Shown: positions 23,743-35,380 of the stretch, piece by piece
Position numbering within the stretch: position 1 is the stretch's first letter
How the letters are laid out: each line of letters starts with the position of its first letter
Source: Xanthoparmelia taractica
Lineage: Eukaryota; Ascomycota; Lecanoromycetes; Lecanorales; Parmeliaceae
Reading direction: 5' to 3'
DNA: 36,035 nucleotides
NCBI GenBank assembly: GCA_033085395.1
Contig: JANQBS010000351.1
Span: 1-36,035, forward strand
Notes under the pieces: generated by a model
The model's database searches: none
Seen by the model: only the letters and a program-made list of their open reading frames with translations
What the model was told of the DNA's origin: nothing
Program-made: the position numbers and the translations under genes

Positions 23743-24020
23743 CTCGTTGTAAGGGCGGAAGCACGCAGCGTAGGCTGATAGAACTCGCTTGACTCGCTTG
23801 CTAGGCTATAAGCTACGCTGCACGCAGCAAGGGCGAGTACCTAGCATGCTTGGCGGGAGTCTCAAATACCCGCGAATCCCCTTTTCCTTTCTTTCTTCCT
23901 TAGCTATTAGTTCACTTAACAATCTAGACGATTATCCTAGCATCTACGTTCCTCAACCTCGCTGATTGCCTAGCTGCTACGCAGCTCCATTGAAAAGAGG
24001 CCTTGCTACCTCACACTCGT
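23743..24020. mobile_element. Solo LTR (23748-24015) with CTCGT target duplication
   Basis: A 268-bp segment starts TGTAAGGGCGG and ends CTACCTCACA, so it has TG...CA (in fact TGT...ACA) ends. It is bordered on both sides by the same five bases CTCGT (23743-23747 and 24016-24020). These are the hallmarks of an LTR left alone after LTR-LTR recombination. The composition is near 50% GC with no obvious RIP changes, in sharp contrast to the DNA on both sides. An internal inverted repeat (GCAGCGTAG / CTACGCTGC) lies near its left end. The sequence is unrelated to the 196-bp LTRs further right. The orientation is unknown. Confidence 0.8.
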
Positions 24021-24616
24021 CGTGAGCGTGAAACGAAAGAAAAGATATAGTTTAAGACATCTTTCTAATATAAAATATAGTATAATGTTACTAAATTAAG
24101 TGTAATTAAATTATTAGCTCTTTTAAGAATTAAAAAACCCTCGTCGCGAGTACGCGATCTACTTAATACGAGAGTAGATTAATTATATATTAATATTAAC
24201 ACGACTAATAGATTTTCAAGTTATTATCGTATATTAATAGAATCTTTTTTAATAAAGTTACTTAACGAGTAGAAATTTATCTTAATCGAACGATTTTTAA
24301 TTCTCTATAAACTTAAATTTATAACGAGATCGTCTATAAGTACGAATTATTTCTTTAATTAAATACGAATTAACTTTAAGACTTTTATAATTTAAAGCGA
24401 TAAATTTCTAAATTAATTAAATTACGTTTACGATTATTCTTAAATATAAGAAGAATTAATCTTATCTCGTTTAGTTACTACGATATTAAAAGAGTCTATA
24501 TAAGAGAGAACTTAATACGATAAATTCTTATATAATTATTCGTGTTATTTGGAAATCTATTAATAAAAACTATCTATTAATAATATAGAAGATTGACGAT
24601 ATCGCGACGATAGCTA

Positions 24617-24852
24617 CGGGTTGGAAAGGTGTGGTATCTATTGAATATAGTCGTTTTCAACTTTTTTTCAACTTTTTTTAAAAAATTATATCTTTTAATC
24701 TATTTATAGAATTTCATAATTATATAAGCGTTCGCTTAAGCTTTTTACGTATTTTTAGAATATAAAAAAATATTACGTAATATATTTATTAAAAACCCAA
24801 TGGGAGTATGGGATATCCCATATTATTAAATATATCACACCTTTCCGACCCG
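24617..24852. mobile_element. 236-bp MITE-like element with 21-bp terminal inverted repeats
   Basis: The left end CGGGTTGGAAAGGTGTGGTAT and the inverted right end CGGGTCGGAAAGGTGTGATAT match at 19 of 21 positions; both differences are transitions of the RIP type. TA flanks each end (24615-24616 and 24853-24854), consistent with a TA target duplication. The interior is AT-rich and has no coding capacity, so the element is non-autonomous or an internally deleted copy. It shares its terminal repeat and a GATATCCC motif with the transposon end at 578-598, which shows a family with at least two members here. Confidence 0.75.
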
Positions 24853-25874
24853 TAACGATAACGAAATAAGAGTATTATACTTTCGTCGCGAAGAATTCAC
24901 GTTTATAGCACGTTCTTAACAAATTTTAAATTATATTTCGATCGAAATTACTAGCGAAATTATTATTATTACGAGATATCGAATATTCTATTAATACTAC
25001 GAATATAGCGTCTATTAATCTAAATATCTATTCTTTAGCTTAAATTATCTTAAAAGAATAAACGCGATAAATTATAAAGCTTCTCGAAAAGAACTTAATA
25101 CGAGAACTATATAGTTCTTAAAAATTTCTAATTTTATTTATTAAAAAGATAGAAGATGTATAGCGAATATATATTAACTATTATACTCTAAATACTATAA
25201 CTATTAAAAATAAATACTCTCTTTTACGAATTTAGAATTATTTAAATTATATCGATCGTTATTAATATAAGTTGAAGATTAATCTAATCTTAAAATACTA
25301 TTAAGTACGAGTAACTTTAAAGAATATCTCTAAACCTATCTTTAATATATAATATAAGAAATACGAGTTCGTAGCGATATCGTTTAAACTTATTAACGCA
25401 CTCGCGATATTTTAGATTATATTTAAATCGCTTCGTAATTATATATTTTAATAATATTCTAATCTTCTTCGACTTATTAGAGAATTATATTAAGTATCTT
25501 AAGCTAATTCTATAGAAATTTAAGAAGAATAAGCTCGACGCGAAATCGAAAAAATATAGTATTAAAGTAAATACGATTAAGTTTTACGAGCACGAGCTTA
25601 AAATTTATTATATTAAATCGTTTTTCTTAAAGCTAAGTATTATTAAAAATTAATTTATCTTTACGATCGTATATTAGATATATTAATTTTTAGAACTAAT
25701 AAATTACTATTATCGCTTTTTTTTAAGCTTTATTAAATTTACGATATCTTTATTAAATCTTTTAAAGAAAAATAATTTTAAATTTTTAATAAAAAGTTAT
25801 AAATAAATTATATAAAATACTTAATATTAGAATACTTTTAAGACTTTAAAGAATAAGCTTATATTAGACCTAGC

Positions 25875-26070
25875 TGTTAAGAATACACGACGGATTCGGG
25901 AAATTCCAAATCCCAACTAGTGGAACGAGCAAAGAAAGCACTAAGTCAAGTCTTGATGGGTGTAATGTGTGTGTATTTTTTTATCTTGAAATGGCTTCGT
26001 TAAGATATAGTAATTGCTTGATAGAAAACGAGAATCGAACTTAATATCTTGAATCTCTTAGATCTTGATA
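25875..26070 (-). repeat. Left LTR (3' LTR of the minus-strand element)
   Basis: This is a 196-bp repeat. Positions 1-137 look ancestral. From position 138 to the end, every difference from the other LTR is a C-to-T or G-to-A change in this copy (13 of 13 by hand count), including the terminal CA now read as TA. Confidence 0.88.
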
Positions 26071-26082
26071 TTTGCTTTTTTT
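26071..26082 (-). other. Candidate polypurine tract
   Basis: Read on the minus strand this is a run of A and G with a single C, touching the 3' LTR, where the plus-strand primer of an LTR element belongs. Confidence 0.45.
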
Positions 26083-29000
26083 AGATATAATCGTTTTATT
26101 CTTAAGAGTATAAATATAAAAGATAAGATTAGTAGATAAGAAAGAAGAGGCTCTAAAGAAGAAGAAACTTATTTTTTAACACTCTTAAGATTAGGATCTT
26201 ATACTATTATTAAGTGTTCGAGAAAAAAAATCATATTTTATCGAATTTTTTATTTTCGAACCTTCTTCTTCTTCGCGAAAATTAATCGATCTTAAAACTA
26301 CTTAAATACTTTATTTATAATTAAGCGCATTTATCTTATATTTATATCTTCTTTTAATTATCTTCTATATATTTAAATAAAACGAGGAAACTTAAATAGT
26401 GAAACGTCTTTAAAAAGAAAGAGTGTTTAAGAATAATATCTTTCTCGTTTCTTAGACGATTCTCGTTTCTTTAGGATTTCTCGTTACTTTAACGAAAATA
26501 AAGATTAATTAACTAATTAATCTTAATAAACGTCTTCGATATCTTTTAACTTATTAAGATTATTAATTAATATATTAAGTTAAGCGCGAAATTCTTTAAT
26601 TAATTTATTCTAAATATATTATATAATACGATTTATTATCTTTAAAAAAGACTTATTAAACTTCTACACTCTTAGATTTAGCGATTCTAATATTCTATTA
26701 ATAATTATCTTATTTCTTTCGCGAAGATTAATAGTTTATTTATTTAATTAGATTTCGCGAAAGTTTTTTTTTTAATTATAATCTTTATAAGTTTAGCTAC
26801 TTTTCTAAATCGATTAATAAATAGCTTTATAATATAATAGATTTATTTTATCGTAAAAGCTATAATAATTATCTTTTGTTATATCTTTATTAATTTCGTT
26901 TATAGACTTTTTTAAGTCTTAGAATTCTTATTTTTCTTAGATTCTAAATTCTTTAATCTTATTATATTAAGAATAGACTTTTTAACGTTATTCTCTTTTT
27001 TAATCTTAATCTTCTTAAGCTTAATCTTCTTCTTTTATCTTTCTTTCGCTATCGAGAAAGCGAAAATTATTAATCTTTTCTTTAACTTTATTAGAGCTTC
27101 GACGTTTCTCTTTTCGTAGTTATAGCGATTATTTTATATATAATATATATATTCGATATATAACTCGTGGCCTTAATGCACTTTTCGCGATCTTATAGAA
27201 TTAATATAATATTTAAATCTCTACTTTTCTTCTTTATCGCTATAAAATTATTAGACTTTAAAATTAATTTTATAATATTAGATCGATTTAATTAGAGTCT
27301 TTATCGCACGTCTCTTTATTTTATATAATTTTATAAAATATTTATTCGCGAAGATCTTAGACTAGCGTTTATATCTTTTCGCTTCGATAAGATTTAACTT
27401 AATAATCTTTATAATTTAAGCGTCTATAAGATTTATCTCGTTCGAAGGAAATAGAATAATATCTATTTAAATATTCTTATTTAGTTTATAATCTAATAAA
27501 GATTTATTTTAAAAGAATTTCTTAATTTTAAGTAGATTAATTATTTATCTTAGAATTAAGTCTTAACTTCTAATCTTACGATTAATTAAGATTTTAATCT
27601 TAATCGATTTCATATTTATAGTTATATTATTTCTTTTTCACTTATAGTAATTAATATTATCGTAAAAATTTTTAAAAATATTTTTATAATTAAGCGTTAT
27701 ACGAGAGTGAAGTTAATTAAAGTTAATAATTTAAATAAATAAAGTTATTATTCGATAAGAAGATTATTTTACTTATTTATTAGTCGCGAGATTAACGCGT
27801 TTAATTTTAAAACTTTATTTAATAGATAAATGTATTTAATAATAATATTTTCTTAATAATCTTAATTGATAAATTCTCGAGACGTTAATACTTTTAATAA
27901 ATAAATATATTATTAATAACGCTTTCAAATAAGAAGATTTCGTAATCTCGATCGATAAATTCATTGAGATATATATTAATAAAAGAAATATAATAAGGTA
28001 AGACTATATAAATTAGAATTACTTAATTTCTTAGAAATAATTAATGCTTTAATAGATATTAAGAATTAAATAATCTTCGTCGATAATTAATAATCTTTGC
28101 TTCGTTTAACGTTTAGCTCGACGAAATATTAATAGAGAGTATTTATTAGTAAGATCGAATCTTAGATGCGATCGAGTTCTTACTTATAAGATTATATTTT
28201 AAATACGTTATCTTTAAAATTCTTTTCTAAAAAGATTATTATATTTTTTATTATATTTATTTATTAGCTCTTTAATATCTTAAAGATTCTTTATTTAATA
28301 TTAGATATTATATATTAAATCTTAATATTTTTACTTAATAAGATATTTAGTAATAATATCTTTTTCTCGATCTCGCTTATATACTTCTCTCTTATTTAAG
28401 AGTATCTTAATCTTATATTTTCTTTAATTCGAATTCTTATTATTAATTATAAGATTTTATTTTTAATCTCGAGATTTTTAATAGAGATTAAAATTCTTTA
28501 ACATTAATTTTAATATAATTATTAAAATTATTAAATAAACTTTTTATATTTTCAATAGATTTAATTTATAAATTAAATTCTTATATTTTTTAAGTATTTT
28601 AAAGAATTTAATTTATTAATTAAAAAGCTTAAAGTTTTTTAGATTAAAAAGATAATATTTTTTATATAACTTAACGAAAGCGAGATCTCTAGGTTTTAGT
28701 ATAATTAACTTATATTAAATATTATAATAAAGTTTTATATCTATAGCGGCGAAGGCTATAAAATCGGTTACTTCTTATTTATTTTTAATATATATATTAA
28801 TTAATTTTATTTATCTCTTCGCATTTAAATTATTAATATTAAAATCTTTATTAAGTTTCTTTTCAAAAATAATCTCATTTAAAGATTTATTAATAAACGT
28901 ATTTATCGAGTTATTAAGAATACTTCTTAAATGCACGATAAATATATCTTAGAGCTCGTTAAGATAATAAACGATATAATATCTTAAAGTAATCTTAACT

Positions 29001-30604
29001 ATCTAATTCGTTCGTTTCGATTATTTATCGATTTAAGAATAATATATAATCGAAATTATTAAATTCGTTCTTAGAATTTTAAAAATAGCTTTTTAGAGTT
29101 CTAAGAGAAACTTAAGATCTCGATCTAAGATAATAGCTTTTAAAATTCTTTAATCTATTAAGGCGAGTAATAATGCGAAAGTCTATTTAGTTAATCTCTA
29201 AGTATTCTTTTTAGAAATTATCGTAATCTTCTTTAAAAATTTATTAATTATAATTATAATAGTATTAAACTTATTCTTTAATATAAAAAGCGTAAGTATA
29301 AAGTTAATAATAATAATATAAAAGATTAATATCGAAGTAAGAATAGAATTAAGACTTTCGTAAGTCGAATATCTTTTAATTTAATTTAGCTAATATTAAG
29401 AGTAATAAAGAATATATCGTTTTAGTCGCCTAATAAGATATTTTATATAATAGACTTCTACGATTCTTTCGTAAGTGCGCTAAAATCTCTTATAATTATA
29501 ATTATTATATATTAATTTAAAAACCTTCTATTTTATCTTCTTTAATATATATAATTATTCTTAATTATTAAGATCATCTTAATAATAAATAAGATTATTA
29601 TAAAATAGAAATTAAATCGCTAATAATTTAATAAATTCTTAAGTCTTATTTTTTTTTAAGAAGCTTCTATTTTTCTACTTATAAGATCTTAAATATTTTT
29701 TTTACTTCTTATCTTTTATATAAGTATTTTTAAGCTTATTTTAATATTTCTTTAATATTTTAATAAGCGTTATTATAAGGAAGAAAATATTATTTAAAAC
29801 TTCGATTATATTTATATTAAATTTTTCTTCTTTTTCTTATAATAATCTCGAGAGAGCGTTAAAAATAATATTTTATTTTTTAAGTCTTTATTTTATATTA
29901 AGATTAAATTGCGAGATATATTATAAAGTATATATAAATTAAAGATTTATTCGATTCGTAAAGAAAGAGAATAGTGTTATTTGTCGAGTTATATTTATAA
30001 TAATGAAATAATTAGTGAAGATAATAATCTTTCTTTTTAATCGTTACTTTAATATATATAAAATCTTTTTTAAAGTTTAAATTAAAATAATAATTTTTAA
30101 TTTAATAGGCTAATAACGAAGTTTCGCGAGATTAAATAATTTAAAAAGAAATATAATTAATTTTATATTCGTTCGAGAAAAGGAACTTTTCTAAAGATCG
30201 CCCTTTATATAATAGATTATTATTTTAAATCTATATCGCTTTAATTTATTTAGATTAATATAAAATCGACGATTAAAATTAAAGTAATATAGATATATTT
30301 TTGTGATTAAGAATTTTTAAAGAATTTAAAAGAATTTTAATTCTTCTTTAATAAGAATAATAATAATATTCTTAAAGTAATTTCTTCGAAGTTATTCTTC
30401 TTATATCGAAGAGCGCTTAAGTAATTTTATCTTTAGACGCTATTAAGATTCTAAGATCTACGCGAAATATCTTATATTTTTTCGCAATTAATTAATTATT
30501 TCTACGTAAGTTTTTAAAGCTTTTAAGATTTTCGAAAATCGTAATTTTTTAATAATCGCGACTCTTTCTTTAATAATAATAAGTTTAAAATTATTTATCT
30601 TTTA

Positions 30605-30799
30605 ATCTAATAGCGTGACGAAAGAATAATTTAAATAAGATTTCTTGAATTTAAGAGTAATCTTTAATCGTACAAATAATCTAAAAATAATTCTTAAATA
30701 CTTAAAATATTTAATTGTAATCTTCGAGAAAATAATAATATTATTAATATAGTATCGAGTAAAATATCGATAGAGATATAGAAAATCGTTTATCTTTCT
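30605..30799 (-). pseudogene. Reverse transcriptase remnant of the gypsy element
   Basis: A 65-codon stretch without stops on the minus strand aligns by eye with the active-site and following region of fungal Ty3/gypsy reverse transcriptases. It has the YxDD box, then I-I-F-S-K, then a spaced block with L-R, a K-K-S-Y-L core and a V-T-L-L end. The active-site box reads YINN (30751-30740), so both catalytic aspartates have become asparagines, as expected from G-to-A RIP. A stop at 30602-30604 follows at a position where relatives carry glutamine, also a RIP-type change. The copy is dead. Confidence 0.75.
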
Positions 30800-31354
30800 C
30801 TAGATATAAGAGATAGAATTCTTAAATCTTATTATCGCAATATTAAAATACTTCGATTCTCGATAAGATATTATATTAAATCTTTATTTATAATCTCGTC
30901 GCATAAGAAATAGACGAAATTATTCGCTATAATTTATAATATTAATAAAAACGTATTTCTATATTATAATAATAATATTATTTTAAAGAGGCAAAGAATA
31001 ATTATTAGAAATAGTAATCTTATTAAGTTCTCGAATATTAATTATTACTCTTTCTTTTCTCTAAGAAATTTTCTTAGATTTTATATATATTATTTTATAA
31101 ATCACGAAGATTAAAAAAATAAAGGGCGAAGATTTCTTAAATTAACTTATCTTTTTCTAAGCGTATATCTTATTAAATCTCTTATTTATTAGCTTACACG
31201 CTTTCGCTATTAGAGAATAAATCTTATTTTTTAACTTAATTAATAATATCTATTAATTTATAAAGATAAGTATTTATAATTATTTTAATTTCGATAAGTT
31301 AATAGTATTTTTTAAATTCTCTTAAATCCCGAGATTTTCTTTTAAGATACGTTA

Positions 31355-31771
31355 TATATTCTTAACGTATTTCGACTTATTATATATAATAATTTCGTTA
31401 AGTAGCTTAATTTCTAAAAATAAGTTTACTTCGATCTTCTCGATTATAGACTTTAAATTTAATAAATTAATAAAATTCATTATTATAAAATCCTTAATCG
31501 AATCTATTCTCGCAGTTAAAAAATAATTCTTAATATTTATAAAATATTCTTTTTTCGCTTTATATTTTATTATTAAATTAATTCGATAATAACGAGAAAT
31601 AATTAAAGATAAGATTCTATTATTACGTATCGTAATAAAGTTAAAGTTTATATTTATTAGATAAGTATATACTTTATTTATTAATAATTTAAAAAGAAAG
31701 TCGCAATTTAATAATAATTTCTTATTACGTAAGAATATTTTAATAATTTCTATAGACTTTAAAGATATAAT
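31355..31771 (-). pseudogene. Open remnant upstream of RT, possibly the protease region of pol
   Basis: This is 139 codons without a stop on the minus strand, remarkable in DNA this AT-rich. It lies about 600 bases 5' of the reverse transcriptase remnant, where the gypsy protease and protease-RT linker belong. A segment reads T-A-R-I-D-S followed by F-I and a leucine-rich block, reminiscent of the retropepsin D-S/T-G-A site, but the glycine is absent and the spacing is short. Assignment to pol is by position; assignment to protease is a guess. Confidence 0.4.
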
Positions 31772-34700
31772 CTAATATCTTTTAGCTCGTATTACTCGAC
31801 GAATTTATACGTTATCTCTTATAATTATTTGCATTAAAATAGTTATATTATCGCACTTAGTGAAAATAATCTTTATCTTTAATAAATTTATAATAATATT
31901 TTTTAAATTTAAGATATTTATTTCGATAAAAAGATTTATTTTAAGATTATTTATTATATAAATATCTCGAGTAAACTTAATTATTATAATCTTTTCTTAA
32001 GGCGTTTTCTCTTTTATAAAAAAGAAAATTATTATTTACTCTATAATAAAATAACGATTTAATCTAATTTCTCTTAAGATAATTATAATATTATATTTCT
32101 TCGAAGCGAAGCCCGGAATTAGTCTTTTTAAGAATATTCGATTATTTATACTTATAAGATAATTAATATTTAGATATCTCGACTTTAATAGAGCGTTACG
32201 AGTAAGATTAAAAAGATTCGTAAGATAATATTACGAGCGAAAAGTTATTTCGTTTATAGAAAGCGTATATACTAAAGACTTAATTAACTTTAGTTATTTC
32301 TAAGAAATAATATAATTAATAATCTCGAGGGGCGCTTTCTTTATTATTTTCGAAGATCGATTAATTTTAGATCTAATTTTTATCTTTCTTAAAAGAGCTT
32401 ATTTCTTATAGACTTTAATTTTTAAATACGTATATAGCTAATTATTCGAGGGGAATTCGTTCTAATATTTCTTATATATTGACTTTTTATTTATTTTCTT
32501 TACTATAGTATAATAAGAAACGAAGATAAATTTAACGTTAATCTTATCTCTCTTGAGATTAGACTTTTTATCTTTTTTCTTTAAAACTCTATTCTCGTAT
32601 ATATTATAAAAATAATTATTATTATCTTTATAATAAATAATAAGATCTTAAGAATAAGTATTTTTAAGATTTTTATAATATTCTTCTGCGTAGTAAGAAT
32701 TCTCTTTCGAATAGTTATAGAAGTAGATCTTCTACGAAGTCTATAATATTAATATTTCGAAATTTTCTAGATTTTTAGCTCTAAACGAATAAAAAGAAAA
32801 TCTATTATAATTTTTATAATTCTATCTAATCGAATATTAATTTAATTAAGCGTTTTCTACTATAATTATTAAAGACGGCTTAAATTCTAAAAGCTCGTTT
32901 TTTAAAGCTACTTAAGGTTAAGAATTTAATTAATTTAATAATTACGTTATTAAATTTTGACTTTACGTTTACGAAAAAGAGGAATAAGCTTATTATATAT
33001 TCTAAAAAAGAGGATAGAATTGTTACGAGTATATAGAATATGCGGGGAAGCTCGATTACTAATATTTATAGTTCGGATATTACGATATTTATTAATATAT
33101 ATAAGAATTTATCGTATTAAAAGATCGAGAAGAAAAGAAAGATCGCTATAATAATTATTGATACTTATCTTATTTATTTCTTGAATTAACTCTTTCTTTA
33201 TCGAATCGTTTAATACGATTTAAATCACGTTTTCGATCTCGATCTCTTCTTTTTTCTTATTTACGATTACGCGCTTTTTAATAATTCTTCGATTTATTTT
33301 ATTAATAAAGTCGATATTATAGCTTCTTTCGATTATTAAGTTCTTTCGTAAATTAACGTAATATAATTTATGTAATAAATAATAAAATAAAAGTCTATAA
33401 CTTTATATTTAGATAATTCCACGCTTAGATAATCTATATATACTTATCTATAATATTAGCTTATACGATATATTTTAAGATTTCCTACACGTAGCTAGCG
33501 GGATCTCTTTTATCTTCTATATTCTTAAGGATATATACTTATCTAATAAATTAATTTAAGGTCGAGAATATAAAGATCTTAAATCGTTTTTATAGACGAG
33601 TGAGAATTCGCTTAAGTTTATTAAATAACTATATTATAATATCTTTTTTATTTTATAATAGAGTATTTAATTATTAGAATAATATTAATTCTTTAAAATA
33701 AGTCGAAAGATTAGATCGAACTATGTTCTCTTTCTTGATAATAATATAATCTTTTACTCTATAATAGAAAGAGTATATTTTATAATAAATTATTTCTTTA
33801 TTATTAAAAACGATATTATTAATATTATAAAAATCTTTAAGATTCGAATAAAAAAATTTTAAGTTAAATATTTAAAAGCTTTTTAAAGATTCTCTCTATG
33901 TATTTTAATTAGAGGATTTCTACGATTTTAAAGATCTAAATAAATCTAATAATCTAGAATTAATCGTATTTATAAGTGTCGTTCGCATAGTCTAAATTAT
34001 AATATTTTATATTATCTAATCGATTTTATTTAAAGAAGATAACACTTTAATTATTTTCTTGATTATAAAAGAACTTTAATAATAAATAAAATTTTTTAAA
34101 ATTTTTAATATTAATTTAATTTTTTATAAAGATAATTTAGAGCTTAAAAAAAGTTATTACGTAAATTCTATCGTTATTAATTTAAAAGTTTTCTCGATTA
34201 AATATCGCTCGCTCGATTTCTTAATAAGATATATTAATAATTTCTCGCTTTCTTTTAGATTAAAAGTCTTCTTAATTAACGAAGAATTCTAAAGTTATCG
34301 TAGTAAGTATATACTCTACTCGAAAGTCTTAAGAGTAATATATATAGTAAAATAATTAAGGGCTTAGAGGGATAATTAAGATTGGGTTTTTATAGACTTA
34401 GATCTTATTTTAACTCGTTTATCTCTAGTTAAATAAATATCTTAATTAATCTAAAAAGATCGAAAATTAATTTTCTCGATAATAGAGATTAATTAATATA
34501 TCTCGTTCGTGAAAAGACTTAAGAATTAATATTTAATCTTTAAGAATTTAGTAAGTTGAAAAGTTAAAAGAATCGTATTACGAGAAATAGAATTTAACGA
34601 AGAAAAAATTAAGTCTATTATCTTAACTCTCGATCTTATAATAATATAGAGTTAAGATTATTATAAGTATTAAATATTAAAGAAAAAGGTGAGAGAAAGA

Positions 34701-35164
34701 CGAAGAAATTTTAAAGAGTTAATAAAAATTCCTTATATTCTTTTCTTAGTAGATTTTAATGTTCTTTTTTTATTAAATTCGAAAAGACTTCTTTTAGATA
34801 GTAAAATTAAAATAATTCTTTAATATAATAAAATATAAAAGATATCTAAATAGCGGAATAACTAAAGAGTAGAAGGGAATTCTAAATAATAAGATAATTT
34901 CGAAGTATAAAGTGATCTTATAGTATAATGTAGCGAATCGTAAGAATCTAATAATTAAGAAAAATAATAAATTCTAGAAAGTAGCGAGTGTAGAGAATTA
35001 ATAGATTAGGATTTTAAGAATAAATAATTTCGATATTAATCGAAATTAGTATAGAGTGAAAAATAATTTTAGAATCGATGAATTCGAAAGAACTAATATC
35101 TAAAAGCTATTAATTAAATTAAAATTAGCGATACTTAAGATTAATATCTCAGATCGAAATTAAA

Positions 35165-35179
35165 GGCGTTGCTATTAAA
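35165..35179 (-). other. Candidate primer binding site
   Basis: Immediately inside the 5' LTR on the minus strand, TTTAATAGCAACGCC would restore to a TGG-starting tRNA complement by two G-to-A reversals. The priming tRNA was not identified. Confidence 0.4.
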
Positions 35180-35375
35180 TATTAAGAATATATAACGAAT
35201 TTAAGAAATCTTAAATCTCAACTAGTGAAACGAGCAAAGAAAATATTAAGTTAAGTCTTAATGGGTGTAATATATATGTATTGTTCTATCTTGAAATGAC
35301 TTCGTTAAGATATAGTGATTGCTTGGCAGGAAACGGGAACCGGACTTGGCATCTTGAATCTCCCAGATCTTGACA
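35180..35375 (-). repeat. Right LTR (5' LTR of the minus-strand element)
   Basis: This 196-bp repeat is the same length as the left copy. In positions 1-120, 21 of 24 differences are C-to-T or G-to-A changes in this copy. From 121 to the end it looks ancestral and ends TTGACA before the CTAGC duplication. Confidence 0.88.
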
Positions 35376-35380
35376 CTAGC

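Larger units (their letters stand above)
21601..25869. repeat. AT-rich, RIP-degraded repeat tract, right proximal part
   Basis: This is the same RIP-like composition as the left tract, with stop codons in all frames. It contains two recognisable later insertions, the solo LTR (23748-24015) and the TA-flanked element (24617-24852), both of which stand out by near-normal base composition at their ends. A 9-bp perfect inverted repeat lies at 23384-23392 and 23427-23435 within another less mutated patch. No coding sequence was identified in the remainder. Confidence 0.8.
25870..35380 (-). mobile_element. Full-length Ty3/gypsy-type LTR retrotransposon, RIP-inactivated
   Basis: The element occupies 25875-35375 (9501 bp) between two copies of CTAGC (25870-25874 and 35376-35380). 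Two 196-bp direct repeats form its ends. It reads on the minus strand, shown by three things. First, reverse transcriptase homology is on that strand. Second, a primer-binding-site-like sequence (35179-35165, TTTAATAGCAACGCC, likely once containing TGG) lies just inside the right LTR. Third, a purine tract (minus strand of 26071-26082) lies just inside the left LTR. The 9.1-kb interior is longer than the usual gypsy interior, so an extra region or a nested insertion is likely, but it is too mutated to read. Stops are everywhere, so no protein can be made. Confidence 0.88.

Noticed and set aside
25875..26070. First thought: a tRNA remnant because of GAATCGAAC near 26032
   Set aside because: The whole segment recurs at 35180-35375 with flanking CTAGC, so it is an LTR; there is no acceptor stem.
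32957..33151. 64-codon plus-strand frame inside the gypsy element
   Set aside because: It lies on the strand opposite to pol, its composition (Ile, Leu, Arg, Tyr) follows base bias, and it has no family resemblance.
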